A stretch of DNA of 17,220 nt from an uncultured Ignavibacteriota bacterium (GCA_903907305.1 CAIVNT010000648.1:1-17220), one strand, 5' to 3'. Numbered from the stretch's first letter, positions 7,739 to 16,300 are shown. The notes: generated by a model not told the origin, from the letters alone. Numbers and translations are program-made.

Positions 7739-8583
7739 AAATGACCATTGCCGCAGTTATGTTTCTTATTGTGATATTTTTTGCAGGATGCAGTTCGTCC
7801 GCAAATATCCCGTCGATCGAAGAATCACAAAGTACCATCGCTCAATTGAAACAGGAACTGGATACGCTTGATTCGAGGATCTCTGTCTTTGCCGCACCTC
7901 TTCCCAAAGGACACGACCTGATCTCACAGACCCGTTCATCCGCCATCAATACACTGCTCTCGCGGGTTGCCAACCGTTCGTTATCGGACATCCATATTGA
8001 TTTTCTGGCTACACGTCCGCTATGGAAAGAGGATAAATCTATCCTCGGCATCGGCTATACGAACTATGTTGATATCGATTCCGGTAAATTGGATATCGAT
8101 CTGAAAAATTTCTCGTTCACGAGTTTTACGAACAATGTTGTCGATGCCGTGATGGAGATCGAAGGGACAGGGACGATCAAAGCCTCCGGAAAATATACCG
8201 GTGTGACGGCCGGTGTATCGCCGCAGATCCATTTTTATCTGAACGAACAGATCCAATTTGTTGTCAGCGCTGCGGATTCCGATTATCTGCAGCTGAATCC
8301 TGTGCCGAAGACGGTGATGCTAAAAACAAAAGTGACCATTACTCTGCTTGGACTGAACCTGCCGTATTACACAGAGATCCCTCTCCAAGCCACGGATCTG
8401 ATCAAGCCCGTGTTGATACCCTCGGCACTCCGTTCAGAAATCGTTTTCCCGATCCCGGCATCGCAGTACGGATTGGAACGGTTGAGTTTTGTGAAGAGAT
8501 ATCTTCGTTTCTCAAAATCCTCAGTCCGCGCAAACAACAATATTCTGGAATACCGCAGCAATATCGATTTTGAAAAGGAATAA
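7735..8583 (+). CDS. Putative envelope lipoprotein, TULIP/LEA-like beta-rich (282 aa)
   Basis: The ATG overlaps the preceding stop (ATGA) and follows a G-rich stretch (GGGGGTGG), so the two genes are translationally coupled. MKMTIAAVMFLIVIFFAGC gives a lipoprotein signal with Cys19 as the lipid site; the following Ser-Ser-Ser suggests no inner-membrane retention signal. Residues 25-50 are a probable coiled coil (SQSTIAQLKQELDTLDSRIS). The rest is mostly beta strands with polar/apolar alternation: LDIDLKNFSFTSFTNNVVDA, IQFVVSAADSDYLQLNPVP, VMLKTKVTITLLGLNLPYYT. The C-terminus is basic (LSFVKRYLRFSKSSVRANN). It shares size, position and a strand-rich plan with the preceding protein, so they may be a pair acting together on envelope lipids or hydrophobic ligands. 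I do not recognise the family; the lipid-binding idea is inference. Confidence 0.85.
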   Translation: MKMTIAAVMFLIVIFFAGCSSSANIPSIEESQSTIAQLKQELDTLDSRISVFAAPLPKGHDLISQTRSSAINTLLSRVANRSLSDIHIDFLATRPLWKEDKSILGIGYTNYVDIDSGKLDIDLKNFSFTSFTNNVVDAVMEIEGTGTIKASGKYTGVTAGVSPQIHFYLNEQIQFVVSAADSDYLQLNPVPKTVMLKTKVTITLLGLNLPYYTEIPLQATDLIKPVLIPSALRSEIVFPIPASQYGLERLSFVKRYLRFSKSSVRANNNILEYRSNIDFEKE

Positions 8584-8585
8584 TC

Positions 8586-9002
8586 ATGGTCCCGATCTCC
8601 ATAGTTTATCAAGGTGAACTTCGCTGCACAGCTGTGCATGACAACAGCGGAACGACATTTATAACCGATGCACCGAAGGATAACTTTGGCAGAGCGGAAA
8701 GTTTTTCACCGACCGATCTGGTAGCGACCGCACTCGGCAGCTGCATGATCACTACGATGGGGATCATTGCGCAAAAAGAACAATTGAGCGTACATCTTGA
8801 TGGAACGCGTATCGCCATTGAAAAGCATATGAGCACCACGGCACCACGGCGTATCGCCACACTGGTTGTGGTCTTCACATTCCCGGCCGGAATACCGCTC
8901 TATAATAGGGCGCGCCTGAAAGAGATCGGTGATACCTGTCCTGTTGCAAAAAGTCTCCATCCCGACATTATCTTGGATGTTCATTACAATTATCCCGATT
9001 AA
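8586..9002 (+). CDS. OsmC/YhfA-family protein, probable thiol peroxidase (138 aa)
   Basis: OsmC-family proteins reduce organic hydroperoxides through two cysteines. Both are present here: Cys53 in TALGSCMITTM and Cys118 in GDTCPVAKSLHPD. The flanking phrase SPTDLVATALGSC is the family hallmark, and the length is typical. There is no signal peptide, so it is cytoplasmic. The ATG at 8586 lies 2 bases after the preceding stop and about 7 bases after AAGGA. Position inside the msrA run supports a role in oxidative stress. The N-terminus resembles the YhfA/OsmC-like branch (YQGELRCTAVHDNSG, FITDAPKDN) rather than the Ohr branch. Substrate cannot be told from the sequence. Confidence 0.92.
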   Translation: MVPISIVYQGELRCTAVHDNSGTTFITDAPKDNFGRAESFSPTDLVATALGSCMITTMGIIAQKEQLSVHLDGTRIAIEKHMSTTAPRRIATLVVVFTFPAGIPLYNRARLKEIGDTCPVAKSLHPDIILDVHYNYPD

Positions 9003-9082
9003 CGGTGATAAACATTTGGTGTGTCGTGATGAAAAATCATATATTCCCACACTCACTTCTTTTGATCTTCATGGAGAAACCT

Positions 9083-9586
9083 ATGAAAAACCGAATCTAT
9101 CGCTCAATAGTATTTCCCTTCATGCTCCTGCTGGCAGGCTGCGGCTTGGGAGCTCCCGACTCGTTCATGCAGATGAACCGGCAGTATTGGGAATCCATGG
9201 ATGTCAAACCATCCTATAAATATGAAGATGCGTGGCAGCGCGTTATCTACATCATCACCAAAAAATTCGAACTGGAGATGATCTCCAAGGAGGACGGCTA
9301 CGTCCGCTCAGCATACGGTCAATCATACTTCACGGAAGATATCCAGAACGAGCGGTATCAGATCCGCATCGTGGCGAAGTTCACACCGGATAGGAAGAAA
9401 TTCGAGTTCAAGATCGAATCACGTATGTGGGACGGAAAGATCTGGCATAACGGATCCGATGTGCGGGTTGCCGCGAATATGAGAAAAGATTTTCTGAATT
9501 CGATCGGTGAAGTTCCTGTGCCGGTGAAGAAACCACTCCCCGCAGAACAAGCAGCGGCACCGGCCGATAGTCTGCAGGCACAGTAA
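9083..9586 (+). CDS. Small lipoprotein (167 aa), function unknown
   Basis: The ATG at 9083 is chosen because GGAG lies 6 bases upstream and the reading begins MKNRIYRSIVFPFMLLLAGC, a textbook lipoprotein signal with Cys20. A longer GTG-started frame from 9005 adds 26 residues before the signal and is rejected. The mature part has an aromatic-rich alpha/beta region: MNRQYWESMDVKPSYKYEDA, then WQRVIYIITKKFELEMIS, DGYVRSAYGQSYF, YQIRIVAKFTPDRKKFEFKI. It ends in an Ala/Pro-rich tail (PAEQAAAPADSLQAQ). The pattern DAWQRVIYII..KFELEMISKEDGYVRS resembles small lipoproteins with one compact domain resembling NlpC/BamC folds. That is weak inference. It is last in the msrA run, 80 bases after the OsmC gene, and just before the nested repeat element. 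Confidence 0.85.
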   Translation: MKNRIYRSIVFPFMLLLAGCGLGAPDSFMQMNRQYWESMDVKPSYKYEDAWQRVIYIITKKFELEMISKEDGYVRSAYGQSYFTEDIQNERYQIRIVAKFTPDRKKFEFKIESRMWDGKIWHNGSDVRVAANMRKDFLNSIGEVPVPVKKPLPAEQAAAPADSLQAQ

Positions 9587-9608
9587 ATAATTTTCTCAAA
9601 TTTTTATT

Positions 9609-9824
9609 GTAGGACACCCTGACAGGGCAATGCCGTCAGGTTAGCAACTGTTCATGCTAAGCAAGTGTCGCAATCCATAATATCATCCTTCGGTGCGTCC
9701 CGATTAAACAACAAATCGGGACTTTCTCTCTACGAGCCGTAGGCAGGATGAACAATAATTGCGACACGCGCCGAAGCATTCTAAACTCTTATCTTGACAG
9801 CATTGCCTTTCATAGGTGTCCTAC
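9609..9824. repeat. 216-base nested inverted-repeat element (MITE-like foldback or structured RNA)
   Basis: Ends are perfect 10-base inverted repeats: GTAGGACACC at 9609-9618 and GGTGTCCTAC at 9815-9824. Inside are nested perfect pairs: GGCAATGC 9626-9633 with GCATTGCC 9800-9807; ATGCT 9654-9658 with AGCAT 9775-9779; GTGTCGCAAT 9665-9674 with ATTGCGACAC 9758-9767; TCCCGATT 9698-9705 with AATCGGGA 9714-9721. Local hairpins lie at 9618-9640 (CCTGAC/GTCAGG) and 9730-9742 (CTACG/CGTAG). CTTCGGTGCG 9689-9698 can also pair with CGCGCCGAAG 9767-9776 across the others, one G-U pair, giving a pseudoknot or alternative fold. No open frame of note lies inside and no target duplication is clear. It ends 9 bases before the ribosome binding site of the M28 peptidase gene. 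Confidence 0.75.
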
Positions 9825-9843
9825 GTAATTTTAAAGGAGCAGC

Positions 9844-11433
9844 ATGAAACAGATGATTCGATTTGTTGTATTGATACTGTGTCTGCAGTTTGTATCAGCC
9901 CAGGAAAAAGTGGACAGCGCAATGATGGTGAATATCCGCACCGAAGGGATGAATAAGTCCCAGGTGATGGATCTTCTCTGGAACATCGCCGATGTGTACG
10001 GTCCGCGTCTTGCCGGTTCACCGCAGTATCTGGTAGCGGCGAACTGGGCGGTGGGAAAAATGAAGGAACTCGGATTGCAGAACGCCCATCTTGAACCGTG
10101 GGGTCCGTTCGGAAAGAGCTGGGAGCTGAAGAAATATTCTGCAACAATCCTCGGGCGTCAGGTGCAGCCGCTGACATCGTATCCGAAAGCATGGTCGTCC
10201 GGTTTGAAGGGACGCGTTGAAGCGGATGTTGTCTATCTTGATGCCGACTCACTCAGTCAATTGGATGCATATAAAGGAAAGCTGAAGGGAAAATTCGTTC
10301 TGCTGTCGAAACCGGGCACAGTGAATGCATATTGGAAAGCGCTCTCTTCACGGGAATCCGATTCATCGCTGCTCGAAATGGCGAATGCAGATATGCAGCG
10401 CGGCCGCGGCGGGCGGCCAAACCGTCTTCCCGATGCAGCACGGAAAGCGGCAATGCTTGTCTATGAAAAATGGCAGCTGCTCATGAAAGAAAATGTTGCC
10501 GGAGTGCTGACGTCGACCTTCTCCACACGGAACATCGGAGGAAGTGTTGCCGTGCAGCAGGCATATGTTCCGAATCATCCGGACACGGCGTTCGGTTCTC
10601 CGTTCCGTGTCTCGGCTCAAAGCAGCAAAGCACCCGCGATGCCTCCGCAGATCGAAGTGGGCGCAGAACATTATAACCGTCTCGTCCGTCTCGCGCAAAA
10701 AGGGGAGAAGGTGAAACTGGCAATTGAACTGGAGGTTGCAATGGGGACCAAGGATGAGGATTCGTACAACGTGATCGGCGAGATCCCGGGAACGGATCTG
10801 AAAGATGAGATCGTAATGATCGGTGCGCATTATGATTCATGGCACGGCGGCACCGGAGCAACGGATAATGCCACCGGTTCGGCGGTCTGTCTTGAAGCGC
10901 TGCGCATTCTGAAAGCTTCCGGCGCGCAGCCGCGCAGGACCATCCGCATCGGTTTGTGGGGAGCGGAAGAGCAGGGCCTGCTCGGCTCCGCAGCCTATGT
11001 GAAGGAACATTTCGGAACGCGCGATTCCGTGAAGCCCGACGCGCAAAATGTGGCGGCATATTTCAACAACGACAACGGCAGCGGCAAAGTGCGCGGCGTG
11101 TTCATGCAGGGGAACGAAGCGGTGAGGCCGATCTTCAGAATATGGCTGGCGCCGTTCAAGGATCTTGATGCCTCCACGCTGACACTGCAGAATACCGGCG
11201 GTACGGACCATCTGTCTTTCGATGCCGTCGGGATCCCCGGATTCCAGTTCATTCAGGATCCGCTTGAGTATGATTCGCGGACACATCATACGACCATGGA
11301 TCTGTCTGACCGTGTGCAGGAAGACGATCTGAAGCAGGCATCAGTCCTGATGGCTGCGTTCGCCTATGATGCCGCAATGCGGAACGAAAAACTGCCGCAT
11401 AAACCTGAGATGCGTCCGGTCCGCAGCAACTGA
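9844..11433 (+). CDS. Secreted M28-family zinc metallopeptidase (529 aa)
   Basis: M28 enzymes are co-catalytic di-zinc aminopeptidases or carboxypeptidases. All metal and catalytic positions are present: His329 and Asp331 (GAHYDSW), bridging Asp341 (GATDNATG), Glu375/Glu376 (WGAEEQGLLGS; Glu375 general base, Glu376 zinc ligand), Asp410 (FNNDNG) and His482 (THHTTMD). Residues 1-20 are a signal peptide cut after VSAQ. No lipobox is seen, so the enzyme is periplasmic or secreted. Residues about 125-300 form an insert before the catalytic core, with VVYLDADSL and KGKFVLLSKP, resembling the PA (protease-associated) domain of carboxypeptidase Q-like members. AAAGGAG is placed 4 bases before the ATG. 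The C-terminus lacks an obvious sorting domain. The gene stands alone, between the nested repeat element and a terminator-like hairpin, and probably has its own promoter. A TTGACA at 9794-9799 lies in the element's 3' side, but no good -10 was found. Likely role: peptide scavenging. Confidence 0.93.
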   Translation: MKQMIRFVVLILCLQFVSAQEKVDSAMMVNIRTEGMNKSQVMDLLWNIADVYGPRLAGSPQYLVAANWAVGKMKELGLQNAHLEPWGPFGKSWELKKYSATILGRQVQPLTSYPKAWSSGLKGRVEADVVYLDADSLSQLDAYKGKLKGKFVLLSKPGTVNAYWKALSSRESDSSLLEMANADMQRGRGGRPNRLPDAARKAAMLVYEKWQLLMKENVAGVLTSTFSTRNIGGSVAVQQAYVPNHPDTAFGSPFRVSAQSSKAPAMPPQIEVGAEHYNRLVRLAQKGEKVKLAIELEVAMGTKDEDSYNVIGEIPGTDLKDEIVMIGAHYDSWHGGTGATDNATGSAVCLEALRILKASGAQPRRTIRIGLWGAEEQGLLGSAAYVKEHFGTRDSVKPDAQNVAAYFNNDNGSGKVRGVFMQGNEAVRPIFRIWLAPFKDLDASTLTLQNTGGTDHLSFDAVGIPGFQFIQDPLEYDSRTHHTTMDLSDRVQEDDLKQASVLMAAFAYDAAMRNEKLPHKPEMRPVRSN

Positions 11434-11463
11434 TCTCTCAAATAAAAAAAAACTATTGTTGAG

Positions 11464-11490
11464 GCCGCAGTTCATATGCGGCTTCTTTAT
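11464..11490 (+). terminator. Hairpin terminator after the M28 peptidase gene
   Basis: GCCGCA at 11464-11469 pairs with TGCGGC at 11477-11482 around a 7-base loop, preceded by an A-tract and followed by TTCTTTATTAT. It lies 30 bases after the stop. The T-run is short, so it may be weak. Confidence 0.6.
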
Positions 11491-11512
11491 TATCACTTGT
11501 GTTCAATACCCT

Positions 11513-11771
11513 CTACGAGGTCGTAGATCCGACACTTGCCCGCCAAAGGCGGGCTTGCGTCGTGATGTTATTCCCCTAACGGGGTCGTTGGCCGCATGTT
11601 CTTAGTCGAAGACTCGACTCTTCGAGCGGGAATCTATTCCGTGGATGCCCGATAGAAGTTCCGCTTTATGTTCCGCTTTATGTTCCGCTTTATGGAATGC
11701 CGTGACCGCGGAATGCAAACTACGGCAAATCCCGCACCGAGCGGAATCCGAAGAGCGGGACATTCGGGCAT
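11513..11771. repeat. Cluster of hairpins and short repeats (REP-like intergenic DNA)
   Basis: The stretch from the M28 stop (11433) to the GNAT start (11823) holds no credible gene. It contains several perfect hairpins: CTACG/CGTAG 11513-11526; GCCCGCC-AAA-GGCGGGC 11538-11554; CCCC/GGGG 11573-11584; AGTCGA/TCGACT 11604-11619. It also has a wider pair ATGCCCGA 11645-11652 with TCGGGCAT 11764-11771, and CTCTTCG 11618-11624 with CGAAGAG 11749-11755. CTACG/CGTAG and the 10-mer GCAAGTGTCG (minus strand, 11530-11539) also occur in the 9609-9824 element. The GGATGCCCGA ... TCGGGCATGACAAAG layout is like widely dispersed intergenic palindromes in many bacterial genomes. Confidence 0.6.
11659..11694. 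repeat. Three perfect tandem copies of a 12-base unit (TTCCGCTTTATG)
   Basis: Copies at 11659-11670, 11671-11682 and 11683-11694 are identical. They sit between the arms of the ATGCCCGA/TCGGGCAT pair, within non-coding DNA. Perfect identity suggests recent slippage expansion. Confidence 0.9.
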
Positions 11772-11822
11772 GACAAAGAACTTCACAGGTTGCTGCGAGG
11801 TCATTCATTTTTCCTTTCTTCT

Positions 11823-12296
11823 ATGGATACACTTTCACTCATACCAGCCTCTTCGGCTGAGCAGATCGAAACGATCCGCACACTTTTTCTGGAATATCAG
11901 CAGTGGCTCAATTTTTCTTTGTGTTTTCAGGGATTTGACAAAGAACTTGCCGCGCTTCCTGGAAAATATGAGCCGCCGTCCGGCCGTCTGTATCTTGCAG
12001 AGTGTGACGGACGGGCCGCCGGCTGCATCGCTCTTCGTCCGATGGAAGAGAGCGGTGTCTGCGAAATGAAGCGGCTGTATGTGCGCGAAGAATTCCGCGG
12101 AAAAGGGATCGGTAAATATCTCACGAAGACGGTCCTGGGCGATGCCATCGAGATCGGTTATCACACGATGAGACTGGATACACTGCAAAGAATGGAGACT
12201 GCGCGTGCGTTGTATACGAGTCTTGGATTCACGGAAGTTCCGGCTTACTACCATAATCCGCTGGATGGAGTTGTTTATATGGAATTACGGTTATAA
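11823..12296 (+). CDS. GNAT-family N-acetyltransferase (157 aa)
   Basis: GNAT enzymes transfer acetyl from acetyl-CoA to an amine. The acetyl-CoA pyrophosphate loop is clear: REEFRGKGIGKYL with RGKGIG at residues 92-97, preceded by the beta-4 segment VCEMKRLYV. Further family marks are DAIEIGYHTMRLDTLQRM and ALYTSLGFTEVP (about 130-140). It lacks a signal peptide, so it is cytoplasmic. The ATG at 11823 is preferred over an upstream TTG at 11790 because the N-terminus then starts directly before the first strand; neither has a good Shine-Dalgarno sequence. N-terminal residues TLSLIPASSAEQIETIRTLF match small GNATs active on amino acids or small amines. Substrate cannot be named. Its stop codon lies inside the 5' arm of the following terminator. 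Confidence 0.9.
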   Translation: MDTLSLIPASSAEQIETIRTLFLEYQQWLNFSLCFQGFDKELAALPGKYEPPSGRLYLAECDGRAAGCIALRPMEESGVCEMKRLYVREEFRGKGIGKYLTKTVLGDAIEIGYHTMRLDTLQRMETARALYTSLGFTEVPAYYHNPLDGVVYMELRL

Positions 12297-12327
12297 TAAG
12301 AGAGAGCAGAAGGCTCTCTCTTATTAT
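12293..12327 (+). terminator. Strong 15-base-pair terminator hairpin after the GNAT gene
   Basis: ATAATAAGAGAGAGC at 12293-12307 is the exact reverse complement of GCTCTCTCTTATTAT at 12313-12327, with a 5-base loop. The GNAT stop codon (12294-12296) is within the stem. With A/T-rich flanks on both sides it could work in both directions. It faces the minus-strand genes that end at 12700. Confidence 0.8.
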
Positions 12328-12457
12328 ATCACTAATAATATTTTTCATATTCTCCGCCACACCGTTATCATCACAACGAGTATGATCCGGACCGTTCGTT
12401 CAGTTGGATAAAAACAATGAGGATTCCCTCAGGTTGCCCGATGATATTGCAGTCACA

Positions 12458-12581
12458 GTCATTCTGAAGGAGTAAAGCGACTGAAGAATCCAGATAAGCC
12501 AAAGATGGTTTCATATCACCGGATACTTTGGCTGTATAGTCGAGAAAATAGTGCGACTCATTCGGGATGACCAGCGATGTT
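12458..12581. repeat. 124-base dispersed-repeat-like element with imperfect terminal inverted repeats
   Basis: GTCATTCTGAAGGAG (12458-12472) and, on the other strand, GTCATCCCGAATGAG (12581-12567) match at 11 of 15 positions. An inner pair AGCCAAAG 12497-12504 and CTTTGGCT 12536-12543 forms a stem. The wording GTCATTCTGAAGGAG...CGACTGAAGAATCC is like very common intergenic repeats of many bacterial genomes. The rest of the gap from 12330 to 12699 shows only a small TGAGG/CCTCA hairpin near 12418 and no credible gene. Confidence 0.6.
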
Positions 12582-12699
12582 GCATTCAACGCCGTTGCGA
12601 AGAGTCCTGCTTTTCTGGAGGACGAAGCAGTCCCTTTTTATAGGATTGATTCGCAAAAACGGTTCGCAAGGAGAGCGATGATATTTTTTCAGAAACGCA

Positions 12700-13194
12700 C
12701 TAGTTCTTTTCGTGTTCTTCTTTCTCGTCCTCTTCCTTCTTCAGATGTTTCTTCACAACAGGTTTTCCGTTTTGGTTGAAGATCACTTCTTTTTTGATCT
12801 CCTCCTTCTTTATTTCAGCCTCGTATGTTACTGTCCCTTTGGCGTTGACGATCTTTGCGGCGCCGATGACGGTGTATCCCGCATATTTTTTTTCGATGTA
12901 TGGTGCAACGGATTTCGGCAGATCGGAGATCGAAATGACCGTCTCTGTCTCCTGTAATTTTCCGTCATCATCCATCACAACGGAGATCTCGGTGCCGTTA
13001 TCCTTGAAGTTCGCTTCGAATTCTTCATCACCTTCTTTTTCCCATTTCACATCCGTTGCTTTGGGATATAATTTTGCAAAGGCATCAGTGACACTCTTCG
13101 GCGTCTTCATTGCTTTCGCTTCTTTTTGAGCGGACACGCTCATCGAGAGAACGAAGATCAAGATCAGTGCGGAGGAGAGATATTTTGTTTTCAT
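12700..13194 (-). CDS. Secreted PepSY-like small protein (164 aa)
   Basis: The ATG at 13194-13192 has GAAAGG about 4 bases upstream. A longer frame to 13233 adds 13 residues before the signal and is rejected. Residues 1-23 (MKTKYLSSALILIFVLSMSVSAQ) are a signal peptide. Two consecutive PepSY-like modules follow. The first begins PKSVTDAFAKLYPKATDVKW and continues FEANFKDNGTEISVVMDDDGK. The second begins DLPKSVAPYIEKKYAGYTV and continues VTYEAEIKKEEIKKEVIFNQNGK. This matches the Bacteroidota PepSY-like (beta-lactamase-inhibitor-like) family, whose members are periplasmic and mostly of unknown role. The C-terminal tail is strongly charged (KKEEDEKEEHEKN). It lies 112 bases downstream of the RND gene and may be co-transcribed with it, which would suggest a periplasmic accessory role, but this is unproven. 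A probable stop lies near the repeat DNA at 12699. Confidence 0.87.
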   Translation of the reverse strand: MKTKYLSSALILIFVLSMSVSAQKEAKAMKTPKSVTDAFAKLYPKATDVKWEKEGDEEFEANFKDNGTEISVVMDDDGKLQETETVISISDLPKSVAPYIEKKYAGYTVIGAAKIVNAKGTVTYEAEIKKEEIKKEVIFNQNGKPVVKKHLKKEEDEKEEHEKN

Positions 13195-13306
13195 ATGGCC
13201 TTTCTTATTGATGTGAATGAATGACAGCGGCAAATACCGAATACATCGTTAAAATAGAAACTGATTCTAAATACATTCTGAAGAAGAAAGATGTTTCTTT
13301 TTCGGA

Positions 13307-16300
13307 TCAATCCAGTTCAGCAGACGGTACCTCTTTCTCGATCACGCGGAGGATCGTCGGCAGGACGATCAGCAGCAGGGGAAGGGCGATGATTAATCCT
13401 CCAGTAATGGCGATGGCCAGCGGCTGGTGGAGCTGTGCGCCGGTACCGAACCCTAATGTCAGCGGGAAAAGTGCGGTGATGGCGCATAATGCCGTCATCA
13501 GTTTCGGACGAAGGCGGGTGGAAATGGAATATGCTATCGCGTCGTCCCGTTTCAATCCTTGCTTCCGTGATTCGTTGAACTGCAGATACGTAAAGATCGA
13601 ATTTTCGCCGATGATGCCGATGATCATTATTATGCCGGTGTAGCTTCCCACATTGAGCGGTGTTCCGGTGAATAAGAGTGCGGCGATACTTCCCGCCATT
13701 CCAAGTACAGCAATGAAAATGATCGAAAGTGCGACACTTACTTTCCTGAACAAGAACAAAATCACAGTGAAGACAAGAAGGACCGCGAGCATCAGGATCA
13801 CCAGTAGTTCTTTGAATGCCTGTTGCTGTTCGGCGAAGGAACCGCCGTAAACGATCTGAACCCCCGGAGGCAGATGGATGCCGGTGGAGATGGTCCGCTG
13901 CAATTCATCCAGCGTGCTGCCGAGATCCCTGTTGTCCAAGCGAGCCGTAACGGCGATCATTTGCTTCAGATCTTCGCGTTCATTCTCCGCGACTCCGGGA
14001 TTGATCAGAATGTCGGCGAATTCAGTGATCGGTTTCATTCTGCCGTCCGGTAAAAAGATTGAGGTATGTTTCAGATCTTTCACGGAACCGCGGCCGGAAG
14101 TTTCGATCATGCGGATATCGACGAGACGGTTCTTCTCGCGGATCGAGCCGACTTTGATACCGTCCGCTTTCGTCTGCATCTGAAATTGAAAATCCTGCGG
14201 AGTCAGCAGGTAACGACTGAGCGATGCGTTCTTCGGACGAATGCTGATCTCCGGTCCTGCAACCGTGATACCGTTGAACACATCGGCGGTTCCGCGCGTA
14301 TTCTGCACGATCTCAGCGATCTGCTCTGATACCGTTGTGAGTATCTTTTTGTCATCCCCGAAGATCTTTATTTCGATCGGTTGCACGGAATTCATAAGAT
14401 CGCCGAGCATATCGGTGATCACCTGTCCAAAATCGATGCGCAGCGAAGGAAGGGCGGTCTCAACTCTTTTACGGATCCCGTCGGAGACTTCATCCGTTGT
14501 TTTCTCCCGCCGATTCTTCAATTGGATCAGATAATCACCGCGATTCGGTTCGGTGATGAAGAATCCCATCTGCGTTCCGGTCCGGCGGGAGAACGTTTCC
14601 ACTTCCGGTGTTTGGGAGAGGATCTCGTCCACAACACCGAGCATCTTGTCCGTCGCTTCCAGCGATGTGCCGGATGGACTGGAAAAATCGAGGACGATCG
14701 AACCCTCGTCCATCTCCGGAAGGAATCCCGACGGCAGCATCGGCACAACGATGATAGAAAAAAGAATGAGTGCGGCGACAAAACAGAAGGCAATGACCGG
14801 TCTTGTGATAAAATAATGAATCCACGATTGCTGCTTTGCCGATACCGCTTGTGATTGTACTGTATGCGTTTCCTGTGACAGAAGAATATAGATCACCGGC
14901 AGACCGATCCAAGTAACGAAGAACGATGCGACCAGCGTAATGATCATCGTATCGGCGAGCACTTTGAAATATGCGCCGGCGATTCCGCTCATAAAGACGA
15001 ACGGCAGGAAGATGACGATGGTGCTGAGGGATGAACCGACCATAGCGGGGAAAAGATATCGGATCGCTTTCGATACGAGCGTAAAACTGTTTACGTCGGG
15101 ATGTTCCTCGTGCGTGCGGTGGATCTGTTCCACGACGACAATCGCATCATCGATGATCAGTCCGATCGCGGCGGCAATAGCACCAATGGACATGATGTTC
15201 AGCGTGATTCCTTTCGCATACAGGATGATCATTGTCAGCGCGAGCGTTACGGGGATCGTCAGCAAAATGACCGAACTTGCTTTCACCGAGCGGAGGAAGA
15301 GAATGCTGACGATGATGGCAAGGAGGAGTCCGATCCACAGAACATCCTTCAAACTTCCGATGGAATCGCCGACGAATTCCGCCTGATCGTAATATGGTCT
15401 CAGCACAACACCCTTCGGCAGGATCGTTGACAGTTCACGGAGCTGTGAACGGACACTGTCCACCACTTCCAGAAGATTCGCGTTCGGCTGTTTCAGAACC
15501 GCGATCAGCGGAACATCTTTTCCATTCGCATTGATCTTCACATATTCTTTTACCTCGCCGATCTCCACGACGGCAACATCCTTCACACGGATCATCCGTT
15601 TTGACGAATTACTGATCACCGTATTTTCGAGCGTCTCTTTGGAATCGATCGCGGCATCGGTCACCGAAAGATACAACCGGTCATAGTCCTTCAGGTAACC
15701 GTTGGAGGAAATGATGTTGGATTGGGACAACTGGTTGAACATACTTTGCGGAGTCAATCCAAGCTGACTCATCCTCACAGGATCGATCGTGACGCGGTAC
15801 TCTTTCGTTTTACCGCCGATCACGGCAACATCCGAGACCCCTTTGATGCGTGAGAAGAACGGTTTGATGGTGAATTCGGCGATCTGTCGGAGTTCGATGC
15901 GGCTTTTTCGATCGCCTTCAAGGGAGAATCCCATGATCGGCAGGATGGAAGGATTCATTTTTTCGACGGTGATATTCACATCGGGCGGGAGCATCTCCTT
16001 GATGGCGTTGATGCGTGCTTCGATGCGCTGTTTTCCCAGATCAACATCGGCATTCCAATTAAGGAATGCGGAGATCTCACAGCTTCCTCGGCTGGTGGTA
16101 CTGCGAATAAGATTCAGATCCTCCACTTTTTTCACAGCATTTTCCAGCGGAACAGTGACTGTCACCATCATCTTATTCACCGGCTGCTGACCATTGTCTG
16201 CAATGATCTTGATCTTCGGGAAGGTAATGTCGGGGAAGAGACCGGACTGGATGTGTGAAAGGGAAAAGAATCCCCCGAGGAGCATCATCAGAAGGATGAC

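Noticed and set aside
9794..9824. Sigma70-type promoter for the M28 gene from TTGACA at 9794
   Set aside because: No acceptable -10 hexamer at 16-18 bases; TTGACA is part of the inverted-repeat element.
11659..11694. Short tandem repeats considered as a CRISPR remnant
   Set aside because: Units are 12 bases and directly adjacent with no spacers; this is simple tandem duplication.
11790..11822. Upstream TTG start for the GNAT gene
   Set aside because: It adds 11 residues outside the GNAT fold without a better ribosome binding site than the ATG at 11823.
12371..12589. Minus-strand 72-residue open frame
   Set aside because: It coincides with the dispersed-repeat-like element and starts in its end; the sequence reads as repeat DNA rather than a protein, with no ribosome binding site.
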